Shown: positions 31,458 through 42,254, counted from the stretch's first letter. The stretch: DNA of 64,000 bases from Sepioteuthis lessoniana (GCA_963585895.1 OY757913.1:103470145-103534144), one strand, 5' to 3'. The notes: a model not told the origin generated them from the letters alone. Translations and numbers: made by a program.

Positions 31458-32385
31458 AAGAAACAAAATAATGAATATTTAGGTATAAAGATGACCCCCT
31501 CATTACGTGCTTAACATGGCCAAAAGAAATAAGAGAAGATAGGGAAAATAAAATAATATTGAAAACCATCACATCTCAGATTGAATTGACTTTTTTGTTA
31601 TTGACTTGGGGAGAGAAGGGTTTAATTAAAATGAAAAGCAGTAGGGGTGGTAATTAATTAATTAATTGATTAAATGTAATAATTTTGAAGAAACAGCGTC
31701 AGTTCGCCATGTATAAGAGTCAACTTATGCATGTTCAAAAGCGATAATAAAATATTAAACTCAGCGTACGCTTGCGCACCTGTAACATGACAAATGGATA
31801 TATCCTTAAGAAGGCCGTATGAATGTTTTATTCCAGGTGCGTGAAAATCTTCAAAATTATCCTAATCTTTGCTATCAGCCCCAAAATTTCTGCCCCTAAA
31901 ATACAGTGTTATATAATAGGAAAAAAATCCTGTACTAGTGAGTAAGCAAGATGGACTAGTAGAAATTCTCCAAAAGTAGAACCAGTTTTTCGTACTTTTT
32001 GGGAACCTTATTCTTTTAATTTTTTTTTTCTATCGAAAAATAGGTAGAAAGTTTGACGAAATATGGAAATTATTCAGAATTATTTTTTTTGTATCTCTTG
32101 TAAAAATTTTGATAAAAAATAAGTATGCCACTGAAATAAGAAGTTATTAGGCGACGAGATTCAGACCAATTTCAACGAAATCTTTCGTAATTTGAAACTT
32201 GGTTACAGTCCTTATTGCTACTTTCTCTCTAATTGCTACTGAGAAAAAAAAAGCGGATTAAAATATCTCCTACATTTTTAAATTAGTCTCTTTTTCTACA
32301 ATCAACCGAATCCTGCAGAAAAATAATAAAGTATTATACAACGAAAACAACTCCTATTCTAAAAAAACCGCCGTGGCAGAATGTC
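31254..32385. other. Unrecognised AT-rich sequence
   Basis: (TA)n at 31,404-31,454 and a (TTAA)n-like tract near 31,650-31,672; otherwise no repeat family or conserved ORF. Confidence 0.45.
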
Positions 32386-33037
32386 CTAGTCAGCTCGGGC
32401 AGTAGAATACACGCACTGCATATCTGAAGAGAGCTAAGATTGCTCCAACGAGGGTCTTGGACACAGCACTAAACAATCTGAAGGTGAGGCTCTAATAATA
32501 CTGGAACTTTGACAGATATGGAGAACCCCTTCATTGCCATTACTTCCAAGTCCACTCTAGCCTGGAGTGGTAGCACAGGATAAAGTCCTATCTATGGATA
32601 AATAGAACTGTATAAGATTTTAACTGTGTACTTTGCCAAAAACACTGAGTGAAAATAATTGACTTATGCTAAACAGAATTGCTTGAAATAGAACTGTTTT
32701 ATCATTTAACTATGTGTAAACAAATAACTAATGTTTAATTGAATTGCTTGAGATACATAGCAATACTTGGAACCATCTTACTTTGTTGACTCATGCTAAA
32801 TTGAATTGTTTGAAGTTGAACTGTTCGATCATTTAACTGAGTGTAAACAAATTGATGTTTACTTGAATTATTTGTGTTAAATAGCCTTACTTGAAAACAA
32901 AATTGTGTGCAAATAAATGATTAATAGTAAAAATAGTTATTTGTATTTGATAGAAATAAGTGAAAACTGGATGCAAAAAATGAGCTCAGTCTCGTTTAAA
33001 AATATTATCGACAAAATGTGTTTAGAAATCACATATT

Positions 33038-33084
<47 letters not shown>

Positions 33085-33145
33085 GTATAAAAAGGATTTT
33101 GCATTAAATAACCAAAGATGGTTAATATACCATAAAATCAAACCA
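32386..33145 (+). repeat. Repeat E copy
   Basis: 'gtcagctcgggcagtagaat', 'ctctaataatactggaac', 'tccactctagcctggagtgg', then at least five internal units ('aactgtgtaa', 'tgacttatgctaaac', 'atttaactatgtgtaaac'), a (TA)n at 33,039-33,082, and tail 'gcattaaataaccaaagatg'. Confidence 0.8.
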
Positions 33146-33246
33146 ATATCAAACTTCTTTGCAAAAATTTTTTTTTTTTTTGTTTTGTTTTTCTTTATTG
33201 ATGATTAGATTGTCAACTTCTGCAATCACAAAACATAAAAGATAGT

Positions 33247-33508
33247 GAGTAAAGTTGGCGACCGTAGTCTAGGGCGACCAGAAGGCTCCCTTATCAATAG
33301 CTACTACACCGAGGTGTAGGGGAGGGCGCTACTCCTTTTCCTGGATTGCTCCACTTTACCCTTGATACGTACCTTATATTGCTGAGTGTTAAGCAAGGAG
33401 GTATTAAGTACAATTTTAAAAGTGTTTAGTATGACTCGATCTAGGATTGAACCCAGGTCTCTTGGATCATTGGCAAACACTCTACCCACTCGGCCAATGA
33501 ACCGGAAT
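33247..33508 (-). mobile_element. SINE-C copy
   Basis: 'aagttggcgaccgtagtctag', 'accgaggtgtaggggaggg', 'ctccactttacccttgatac', 'aagcaaggaggtattaagt', B box 'ggattgaacccaggtctc', 'actcggccaatgaaccgg' in reverse. Confidence 0.84.
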
Positions 33509-33656
33509 AGTTACTTTACAAGATAAAAGTATCCATAATTATGAAATCATCAACATATTTCTGTTTGAACGATAGAATTTTATTAAATCAAATCGAATCA
33601 TGTGGAAGGATAAAAAAATATAAATTTGGAACGGCAGGGTCACCTATTACAAAATA

Positions 33657-33718
<62 letters not shown>
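33657..33718. repeat. (CT)n(TA)n microsatellite
   Basis: Short CT tract and about 25 TA units immediately upstream of the Jockey-type remnant. Confidence 0.94.
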
Positions 33719-33723
<5 letters not shown>

Positions 33724-33819
33724 TATCTTTCAGGAAACTATGTAGAACTCCACTTGACCATGTTATCCAACAGTAGATGTTGATATCTCATAGGATGTAA
33801 AGATGATTCTTATGGAAGT

Positions 33820-35920
33820 GAACATTTTCCTATCCTGATAGAAATTAAATAAAGCCAACTGGGACAAATTCAAACACCTCTGCAAAGAACATTTAACGAA
33901 AAATAACTGTAGAGATTAAGCAGAATACTTTACACTAATTTCAACAGTAAAGAAATTCATCTTTAAAAATGTTACTCCTAAAAAACCTAACTGCAAGCAT
34001 GAGAGCAATAAGACTGCAAAAGGCATTACTTCAAAATTTTAACACAATATCTACAACTGCAGTCTTGAATAATTACAAACTACTTATAACTACGGAGCGT
34101 AGAATTTTGATAAAGCCAAAAAAGTATGTTGCCGGAAATGCTTGGTGAATTCAATAAGATTTCAGCCTTTTTTGGTACAGGCATTTGAAATTGTCGTAGG
34201 CTCTTGAGAATTCAGTATGATATTGCTATACATCTTATGAGATGATGTGAGGACACTTTAGAAGAATGATATGCAATAAAATTCTGTTTTAAACTTGGAA
34301 AAAATTCCACAGAAACGTGTGGAATGCTTCAGACTGTTTTTCGACGATCTTGCATGAATCGAGCATCAGTTTTTGAGTGGCATAAGAGATTCAAGGAAGA
34401 CAGGGAGCCTGTAAGTGATGATGAGAGGTGTGGGAGGCGTAAAGAACTCAATACACCAGAGTTGATTGGCGAAAGGGTTAGGGGTAGGGTTACTATGTTG
34501 AGGTTTTAAGGGAGTTCAGGATGAGATGGCCAGCACTCTTCAAATCGGGTCAGTGGCATTTCCAGCAGGACAATACACCAGTCCACAATTCCATCCTTGT
34601 CACAGACTATTTGACCACGATGGGCATCAAGACAGTTCCACACCTTCCCTATGGTCCAGACCTTGCTCCCTGTAACTTTTGTTTATTCCCTAAGCTCAGA
34701 GGCTGTCGTTATGAGACAATTGAGAAGATGAAAGAGGCTGTGACGAAGGACATTGACACGCTCACACAAGGGGATATTGATGGGGCCTTCCAGAAGCTGT
34801 TGGAAAGGTACAACATGTGCATTGCAGCCGGAGGAGATTATTTCGAAGAGGGCTAGAGTTTCATGTGTGCCCATACAAAAGAACGTCTGGAAGTTTATTT
34901 AATGATCCTCGTATATTGAACAGAACTCCTCCAATTCAAAAGCAATTTGGGATATTCACAGGGAATATAATTAACAAATAACGACAACAATTCGACAGTT
35001 TTCTAAAAGTAATAATTCAATAAAATACATCAAAAGATATGGCAAATGCACTTGCCGAAACTTATTTAAAATATTGAAGTGGAAAAGAACTAGGAAAATC
35101 CTTAGTCTTGACACAAAACACAGAAAAATATCAAGTAATCTTTAAATCCAAAAATACAGAAAATTTCAACACCCTTTTAAGTTAAACTGAAAAGGTGCAG
35201 AAGCATTGCAGTAGGAACTGATGCAATCGACGACGTGTTTTAAGACAATTACCTTTAAAACTTCTAAAAATATATATTATACAGACACGCTGTAATTTTC
35301 TGAATATCTACAAAGAAACTATAATACCAGTCCCAAAACGTGGAAAGGAACCCTCTGACTCAGAAAATTATAGACCTATTTCACTGACCAGCTGCGTGGG
35401 CAAAATGACGGAGTGGCTGATGAATGATTGATTTGGTACGTTGAAACGAATAATCTAATTACTGAACTGCAATATGGCTTCAGAAAGATAAGTACTGTAG
35501 ACGATTTAGTCCGTGTCAAAGCAACTACAAGGGATACGTTCGTTCGAAACAAATTCCTCACAGCAATTATCTTTGATCAGAAGAAGGCTTATGATACGAC
35601 ATGAAAAAATTGTGCCATAAGGGATCTGTACACTCTTGGCCTGAGGCAGACTAGCACAATTCATTTACGGCTTCCTTTATAGGAGAAGGTTCAAAGTCTA
35701 ACCCATATCAACTCTCAGGCTTAAAAAAGGGTGCTCCAAGGCAGTGTTTCGTTAGTAAAACTCTTTCGTTAGTAAAACTCTTTAAAAAAGAATAATATAG
35801 TCAAGAACCTAACACCTGGAGTCGAAGGAATACCTGTACGTCGACGTCTTCCTCATTTGCTACAGATCTAAACAAATGCATACTATCGAACGTAAATTAC
35901 ACAAATGTCTTAACAGGATT
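33820..35920 (+). pseudogene. Jockey-type LINE pol fossil, split by a mariner
   Basis: Endonuclease-RT linker blocks ('NWDKFKHLCKEHLTKNN' near 33,860) and RT blocks follow in order: 'PVPKRGKEPSDSENYRPISL' near 35,330-35,385, 'TELQYGFRK' near 35,465, 'FLTAIIFDQKKAYDTT' near 35,550-35,600 (catalytic motif A region), and a damaged 'GVLQGS'-like motif near 35,730. The FADD/YVDD box is near 35,840 ('tacgtcgacgtcttcctc'), out of frame with its neighbours. Many stops and frame changes. The mariner at 34.13-34.91 kb sits in the linker and a repeat E copy follows the break at 35.92 kb. Confidence 0.72.
34128..34911 (+). mobile_element. Mariner deletion derivative, copy 1
   Basis: The N-terminal HTH part ('FRRSCMNRASVFEWHKRFK' near 34,340) is joined, through a deletion, to the C-terminal catalytic part: 'HFQQDNTPVHNS' (second Asp), 'YGPDLAPCNFCLFPKLRG' (third Asp of a DD34D triad), 'LLERYNMCIAAGGDYFEEG'. 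The whole region with the first catalytic Asp is gone, so no transposase can be made. TIR remnants: 'ttccagacatttttg'-like, right end 'gtttatttaatgatcc'. The deletion junction contains 'agggttaggggtagggtta' (34,474-34,492). Confidence 0.78.
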
Positions 35921-35923
35921 AAC

Positions 35924-36943
35924 AATTGACTGCCCAATCGGTTTGGGATGTAGAATACACTTATTGCATCTCTGCAGAGGGGTAGGACCCCCAACGAGTT
36001 TCCTGGATACGACACTAAACCTTCTGATGATGAGGTTCCAATTATGCTGGAGCTTTGGGGTATACAGAGTAACTCTTAATTACCATCGCTCCAATTCCAC
36101 TCTAGCCCAAAGTAGTCGCAGCAAATAGGGTCCTATCTATGGGTTAGACAGAAGAGTTTGACATTTAAACAGAGTGCAAACAAATGACTTATGCTAGATT
36201 GAATTGTTTGAGATATATCTGTTCGGTCGTTTTTCAGTATGCAAACAAATTACTGATGTTTAATTGAATTTTTAGAGATATATTGAATATATTGAACTGG
36301 AACCATTTAACCGTTTGCCCCCCAAAATGAGTAATGTTGAAAAGAATAGTTACTGTTAAATATCAATACTTCTAGCCGTTTAACAGTGAACAAACAAATT
36401 ATTAAGATTGAATAGAATAATAGGCTTTCGATAGTTATAATTGAAACCATTTAAGTAACTTGAAACAACAGCAATTCTGGTGTGCAAACAAATTAGTAGT
36501 AACTAATCTATAATTGAAATTATCTGCATACTGTTTACTCATAAATCATATGAATATCTATTTAAATGTGTGCAAACAAATGACTGATGTTAAACTGTGA
36601 CTGTTATATAGCAATACTTGAAACCATTTAGCCTTGTACAAAAATGCCCAGGCTCGCTTTAAATTGATATCACCAAAATGACTTTTCAAAAAGCTGGCAT
36701 GAATATATATATATATCCCTGAGGGAATATAATCAGTATAAATGAGACTCAACACACAGTAAATTATAACAAGTTTATCATACGAAGGTACAACGCAACA
36801 AATAATATACTGACACTCGATCGAATCTTGCATGCTGGAGTATCCAGAGTAGCAACTCTTTTCCCATTGGTTACCTCGCTGGCTAGCGTCTTTTATAGAC
36901 CGAGTAATCCATTATCAGAGAGTGTCAGGATCTTCCACTATGT

Positions 36944-36981
<38 letters not shown>

Positions 36982-37040
36982 TTTAGCATTAAATAAACTA
37001 CAAAGATTGATAACGCTTTAATCCAACCTATCAGAAAGTA
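35924..37040 (+). repeat. Repeat E copy, split by an LTR-like insert
   Basis: 'caatcggtttgggatgtag', 'gatgatgaggttccaatt', 'gcaaatagggtcctatc', about six internal units, then (TA)n. The tail resumes at 36,980 ('ggtttagcattaaataaac'). Confidence 0.75.
36717..36945 (-). mobile_element. Short LTR-like insert with TATA and CCAAT boxes
   Basis: On the minus strand: 'gtctataaaagacgctag' (TATA box near 36,895) and 'ggtaaccaatgggaaaag' (CCAAT, on the downstream side). It lies between two (TA)n tracts inside repeat E, in sequence that is contiguous in other E copies. The ends are not clear TG..CA, so LTR identity is tentative. Confidence 0.35.
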
Positions 37041-37096
37041 AGAAAGAACATCAAAAGAAGTAACACATCCAAATTCTCAACAAACTCAAGCTATCC

Positions 37097-37960
37097 ACTG
37101 TCCAATCTGCTAGTACTGTGGAAAACACCTTCTGTATATCTGCATAGAGGTAAGTCGAGTTTACTGGATATGATACTAAATCATTTGATGATCATGTTCC
37201 AGCCTCGGTGTTTTAGGGAATATCAAGTATCCCTTCATTGCCATTGCTCCAAGGTCTACTCTGGCCTGGAGTGTTAGCACCTGATAGTGTCCTATCAATA
37301 ACTCAAATAGGACTGATTAATATTTAAACGGTGGGCAAACAAATGACTAACGTTAAATCGAATTGGTGGAAATAGTACTATTTGACTTTTCAAGTGTGTG
37401 TAAAAATCACTGATGTCTTAATGAATAGTAAGTGATACACAGAAATACTTGGAACCATTTAACTCTGTGCTAACGAATGACTAATGTTGAATAGAAGTAT
37501 TAGTGTTGATTAATAATACTTTAAACTCTTTAAAGGAATGCCTAAATTGAATTGTTAGTAATACATAAAGATGCTTGAAACCATTTAAATACGTACAAAA
37601 AATATTTATACTAAATAAAGATATTTGGAACCATTTAAGTGATGCAAACATAGGATTAATACTATATAGACTTATTCGTGTTAGAATATTTGGAATCATT
37701 TAACTGTGTGCAAACAATAGTAATAATTGCGTGCGCACAAATTTGCTCTGACTCGTCTAGAAATAAGATTACCTACAAACTATTGACTTCCAGATCACAT
37801 GTTTATGTATTTAACTGTATGCATACAAATGAGCCGTGGTTGGTTTAAAAATGTCATTTTCAAAGGATGCCCTTACAAATCATGTTATATATAAAAAGGA
37901 GTTGGCATAAAATAACATACACTGGCTGATATTGCATAAAACCAAACCAAACCTAACCAA
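37097..37960 (+). repeat. Repeat E copy, many internal units
   Basis: 'gtccaatctgctagtactgt', 'gcctggagtgttagcacc', then about seven units of 'aaccatttaactctgtgc' type, 'ggagttggcataaaataac', 'ggctgatattgcataaaac'. Its last 320 bp are the left arm of a large inverted repeat. Confidence 0.78.
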
Positions 37961-38022
37961 AAATATCGAAGAAAGAAAAATTGGATATTGCTTTGAGAAG
38001 TTAGGACGATACATTTCAGCAT
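37641..38022 (+). repeat. Left arm of 380-bp inverted repeat
   Basis: 'gatgcaaacataggattaat' to 'ggacgatacatttcagcat'. The reverse complement at 40,193-40,567 is almost identical through most of its length, with a small length difference around 'aaccaaacctaacc'. The arms comprise the end of repeat E plus the start of a LINE ORF1-like segment. Confidence 0.85.
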
Positions 38023-38245
38023 GCTTGAGGAGTTTTAAGTGTCAAAAATATGGCCAACTAAAGGAGGTCAGACATGTGGAAGATGTAGCCAAATATATCC
38101 AGGCCGTACGGAGGAAGATTGTCCAAATGAAACTAAATGCCCAAATTGTCAACAAAACTACAAACTTTCTCAAAATTCAGGGATGTTTTTTAAAAAAAAG
38201 AAGGGAAATACTTGAGTTGGAGCACAAATAAAATGTAAACTTTCT
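37960..38245 (+). pseudogene. LINE ORF1 (gag-like) zinc-knuckle fragment
   Basis: Across one frameshift near 38,060 the + strand reads 'FKCQKYG' and then 'CGRCSQIYPGRTEEDCPN' and 'KCPNCQQNYKLS'. Repeated CxxC..C spacing is typical of CCHC knuckles in Jockey/I-type ORF1 proteins; two histidines are replaced. Its product would bind RNA in the LINE RNP. It starts right after a repeat E tail here and at the inverted arm near 40.26 kb. Confidence 0.55.
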
Positions 38246-38249
38246 TGAT

Positions 38250-38693
38250 GCTAAGAGGATTGAAGGGCCCTACATTACGCCACTGTTGCACGGAGGATGA
38301 ACCCAATCAGAAATAGCAATCAATCAGACAATAACAGATTTCTCTTCGAGAAATTCATGTTACGGGAACCAAAAGATTAGTTAATGTTTCAGGAGCAGCT
38401 GAAAAAGCCTTCTCTTGGTTGAAATTCATCTAACAGAAGCACAAAGTATACTAAAAGCCAATAAAGGAAAACTCTAATGCAATAATCAACGAAAAAAATA
38501 CACAAAATTTACTGCTCAAACACAAACCACTCCAACTAAATAAAGGTTACATAGATCTCCATTATTTCCCCCCCCCCTCAAACAATCAAAAACTTGTCCC
38601 CCAAAAAGCCAAAACTAATAAAAATTAAAAAAAAAACAACAAAAAACAGAAAGTACCATTGACCACTCTAGAAAAATCCATAACACCATAGTG

Positions 38694-38724
<31 letters not shown>

Positions 38725-39500
38725 AAGACTGTGAAGCGCTTCACACTTGGCTAAACTTGATAAAGGCCACTCAACATCGAAAATAAAATCACCTAAAATG
38801 ATTAATAAACAATTCAACGCTCAGGGATCAACAAAACCTTAAATAGATCCTTTAGTGTAAAAAGTACTGATCTTGAAACTGACAACAATTTCCAACCTCA
38901 ATCTCGATAATAAAAAGTATATCTGATTAAAAATTAATGCAATATTTAAACAATTAAACTGTGTGCAAACCCTACATATTCAATATATAAATACATTTAT
39001 GAATAGGATTTGGCATAAATTTGTATACAAAATAAATACCAACCATTAAACTGAATAGACACATGATTTGTGTTGAATAGACTGCTTAACCTGTGTACGA
39101 ACAAATAAGCACTGGCTTGTTAAAAAATTCCTTACAAGCGATTCGCTTTCAAATCATATGAACTTATATATATATATATATATAAATTTGTCATTAGATA
39201 TCCAACAAATGTTGATATGCCAGAAAAATGAACCTAACAATTTACTATCATTATTCGATCTAGAAAAATACATGTCAAAAACGAAAGCGCATTCAAACTG
39301 TCATAAGCCAAACTCGATAGAGATCCCTCGACATCAATAACAAAATTAACAAAAACAATTAATCAATAATGAAATGCCCAGGGATCAACAAAATCTCTAA
39401 ATATATCCTGCAGCGTAGAGAGTTTGGATATTGAAAACAACTCTTAATGTAGAAGATATAAAGTATATCTGAAAGCAACCGGAATTGATATATATATCAG
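38250..39500 (+). other. Decayed LINE-like sequence with E and H fragments
   Basis: Two related segments (about 38,740-38,965 and 39,255-39,480) share 'caaaatcNcctaaa'-like, 'cagggatcaacaaaa' and 'aagtatatctga' words. A third is at 49,205-49,490. I call this repeat H; it may be a LINE ORF fragment. Poly-A (38,693-38,720) and a short E fragment (39,060-39,222) also lie here. No open frame remains. Confidence 0.4.
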
Positions 39501-39502
39501 CT

Positions 39503-39572
39503 GGGTCTCGCACCCAGGTTGAAGCATCTCGCATGTCTAGCCACACTGATGAATTGTGGTATAACGAAACTT
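39503..39572 (+). repeat. Repeat D, 3' scrap
   Basis: 'gcatgtctagccacactgat', 'gtggtataacgaaac' match the end of the D tRNA-like part. Preceded by a short (TA)n. Confidence 0.5.
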
Positions 39573-39929
39573 GAAATTTGCGTTAACAAGAATTAGCATT
39601 AAATAACTAATGATTATATACCGTTTAACCCAATAACCTAAGCCATGAAAAATTAGTGACTAACACATTTGGGGTCCTAGCGATTCCTTAATAAAGAAAA
39701 ATATCTACCAACAATCCTTTCGCTTATTAATCACTTACACAAAAAAAAAAAAAAAAAAAAATTAGGCATCAAATGCAAGAGTTGATATACCATTTATCCA
39801 AACAACCAAACTTACCTCAAATTAGGAATGAAATAAAATAAAAACGTTTTTAGCATAAAATAACCCAAGGATTGACTTACTGTTAAATACAATCAACCAA
39901 CTAACAATTTTAAACATTTAGGTTTGTGC

Positions 39930-40090
39930 AAACAAATGACTGACTTTAAATTAAATTATTTATGTAAAATAGCAATACTTAAAACCATTTAACTGTGTGC
40001 AAATGATTTAGCTCTGGCTCGTTTAAAATTATACCAATAAACGATATATTCCCGAATCATATTTGATATATACATACATACGTGGAAAAT
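39930..40090 (+). repeat. Repeat E fragment
   Basis: Internal unit words 'tgcaaacaaatgactgac', 'aaccatttaactgtgtgc', 'gctctggctcgtttaaaa'. No 5' part. Confidence 0.65.
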
Positions 40091-40192
40091 ATTGACTGAA
40101 GATGGAATATATATATATTTATCTTTCTTTATCTTCCTTTTGATGCGAAACAAACGGAACATAAATTCTACGCTATATTCCTAATAAGTCAA

Positions 40193-40567
40193 ATGCTGAA
40201 ATGTATCGTCCTAACTTCTCAAAGCAATATCCAATTTTTCTTCCTTGGATATTTTGGGTTTGGTTTGGTTTTATGCAATATCAGCCAGTGTATGTTATTT
40301 TATGCCAACTCCTTTTTATATATAATGATTTGTAAGGGCATCTTTTGAAAATGACATTTTTAAACCAACCACGGCTCATTTGTATGCATACAGTTAAATA
40401 CATAAACATGTGATCTGGAAGTCAATAGTTTGTAGGTAATCTTATTTCTAGACGAGTCAGAGCAAATTTATGCGCACGCAATTATTACTATTGTTTGCAC
40501 ACAGTTAAATGATTCCAAATATTCTAACACGAATAAGTCTATATAGTATTAATCCTATGTTTGCATC
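40193..40567 (-). repeat. Right arm of 380-bp inverted repeat
   Basis: Reverse complement of 37,641-38,022, from 'atgctgaaatgtatcgtcc' to 'ttaatcctatgtttgcatc'. The spacer between the arms is about 2.17 kb. Confidence 0.85.
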
Positions 40568-40619
40568 CCATGCAAATGCTGATTCACTAAAGTGCCAACT
40601 TTTTCTTGTTATTCAAATT

Positions 40620-40800
40620 TTCCCCTGAGTTTTTGTATTTTGCATTATTAAACATCCATCGTTGACTTAACATCGCCAATATCACCCCTCATGGTCCTGA
40701 TGATGGTTCAATAGAACCGAAACGCTATCGTGTCGACTTTACTTATTAAATCTCTCCTTCTACTTGGATTGCCTTGTGATAAATTTCTCTATATATATAC
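40620..40800 (+). mobile_element. Penelope-like end carrying the best hammerhead motif
   Basis: Same family as the pieces at 23.3 and 24.46 kb ('ccgaaacgc', 'gtcgactttacttattaaat', 'gataaatttctctatata'), again ending in a TA tract. It includes the ribozyme-like element 40,692-40,740. No GIY-YIG or RT coding sequence is present. Confidence 0.5.
40692..40740 (+). ncRNA. Hammerhead ribozyme candidate (type I-like)
   Basis: CTGATGA at 40,697-40,703; helix II GGTTC/GAACC (40,705-40,709 with 40,714-40,718, loop AATA); GAAA at 40,719-40,722; helix III CGC/GTG closed by the A15.1-T16.1 pair (40,722-40,733, loop TATC, one G-T wobble); cleavage position C at 40,734 in a GTC triplet; helix I GTC/GAC next to the core (40,694-40,696 with 40,735-40,737) plus a G-T pair. 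All invariant catalytic bases are present. One departure: an extra T (40,704) between the CTGATGA box and helix II. Penelope-like elements are known to encode hammerheads. Confidence 0.55.
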
Positions 40801-40809
40801 ACATATATA

Positions 40810-41230
40810 TATCTTGGTATTGAGTTCGTCCTAGCAGCTCCCGCAGTGTCCTGCATGTCTTGCTGGTCAAATTTGGAAGGTCTTCGAGATGAGCGATAGG
40901 TAGCTGTACATCAGCTGTTTAATGGGATGTTTCACCCAGGATTTGTTTAATATAGCTTAAAGCATCCTTGTGCTATTGCTCTCAAGCTTTTTCTCTGTAC
41001 GCTTAGTCAGCGTCAAACTAGTACTTCCACATAATAGTATGACTCGACAGCTGCTTGAAGAAGTTGAATTTTGGAACCCTTCACATGGAAACAGAAATGT
41101 AGGACGACCAGCTGGAAATTATCCTCTCTGTATCAGCTCTGTACGGAAAAAGGATGTAGCTGACAGAATCGATGGATGATAGAGACGGATAGCTAGAGAA
41201 ACTTATGGAAATATGTTCGAGCAGCACGAA
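40810..41230. pseudogene. LINE pol fragment with inverted 5' half (twin priming)
   Basis: 40,810-41,060 read on the minus strand gives the upstream pol part ('LTKR', a decayed 'TRML', 'PARHAGHC'). 41,060-41,230 on the plus strand gives the next part ('FWNPSHGNRNVGRPAGN', then a decayed 'DDRDG' block). The two halves abut in family order but opposite orientation, as twin-primed L1 insertions do. Confidence 0.62.
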
Positions 41231-41354
41231 AAGATTATGATAATATATAACCTGAATTTGGCAATAAATACCCAACAAAGCTTGATATACTTTAGAATTG
41301 AAACTAAACACGAAGGTGTCTTAAGTGAAAACCATTAACAGCGAGTAAACAAAT

Positions 41355-41389
<35 letters not shown>

Positions 41390-41390
<1 letters not shown>

Positions 41391-41622
41391 GTTGTGATGC
41401 TGACAAAAGAAAGACATGGGGAACGCAAAAAAGGTTTATAGAAAAACATATATTAATGTAACAGAAACAAGATACTGGTTAAACAGTTGTAAGTTGAGAG
41501 TCCAGTGGGGAAATGACTATCAGTCCACAATGCAGATTGTATCACACTGATTTGGTTAACTCCGTCTAACGCTCTCGTTGACGTGTATTTATGGAGGAGG
41601 GCGAGTCCATTAAGTAGGAAGT

Positions 41623-41628
<6 letters not shown>
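41390..41628. mobile_element. Small solo LTR or TRIM, TGTTGT..ACAACA, in a TA array
   Basis: 239 bp beginning TGTTGTGATG and ending GTACAACA, with matching inverted termini. Directly flanked on both sides by (TA)n, with 5-bp 'atata' on each side compatible with a target duplication. On the minus strand 'ccataaatacacg' resembles a TATA box. No coding sequence. Confidence 0.5.
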
Positions 41629-41665
<37 letters not shown>

Positions 41666-41924
41666 TATATATATATATAAGTGTTTGTGCGTATGTGTAT
41701 GTTGGTTATATTTCAACAGGAATTGGTATTAAATCCCCAACAAAGATTGATATGTAATAAAACCCAAGCAACTAGTCAACACTATCTTAAACAGAAACCA
41801 AAAAAGTATTTTTTTCTGATTTACTATCAGTTTTAATTGAGTTAAAAACGCCATGCAAAAAAAACTTGACAACTCGTTAATAGTCAATCTACGATATAAA
41901 ACACATTTAAAACTCGAGTCAAAA

Positions 41925-42249
41925 GATGTTGTGATGTATTGGATCCAAATCATTTTGGAATAACGGGTAATTACAAAGCCGATTCAGTTGCAAATTTGCG
42001 CATAAATAAAGAAAATCTCTCAAATTTCAAGGTTCCACCTGAAGAATTGAACAAACAAATTAAAAGATTTATCAAGCAAAAATGGCAACAGCGTTGGAAT
42101 AGATGCAGACAGAATAAGGTATTATCAATTAAGCCAATTCTAAGAGAACGAAAGCCGGGATATAGAAAATCTCGAGAGGAAGAAGAAGTAATACCGGCCA
42201 ACTTGCGCATTGGTCACACAAGGATTATGCAATCCTCTATAATCAAATA
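41925..42249 (+). pseudogene. LINE RNase H domain and C-terminus fragment
   Basis: Frame shifts near 41,940; then open to 42,249. 'DVVMYWI', 'NHFGITGNYKADSVAN' is the last RNase H motif (G-x-E-x-AD, here with Y in place of E), followed by a spacer with 'KWQQRWNRC', 'KPGYRKSREEE' and the terminal 'LRIGHTRI'. This is the end of an RNase H-bearing Jockey/I-type polyprotein. The upstream RNase H residues are missing. Confidence 0.7.
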
Positions 42250-42254
42250 AAACT

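Noticed and set aside
37932-38231. 99-codon frame as a host gene
   Set aside because: Another frame of the same bases gives zinc-knuckle spacing of a LINE ORF1; this frame is a frameshifted remnant.
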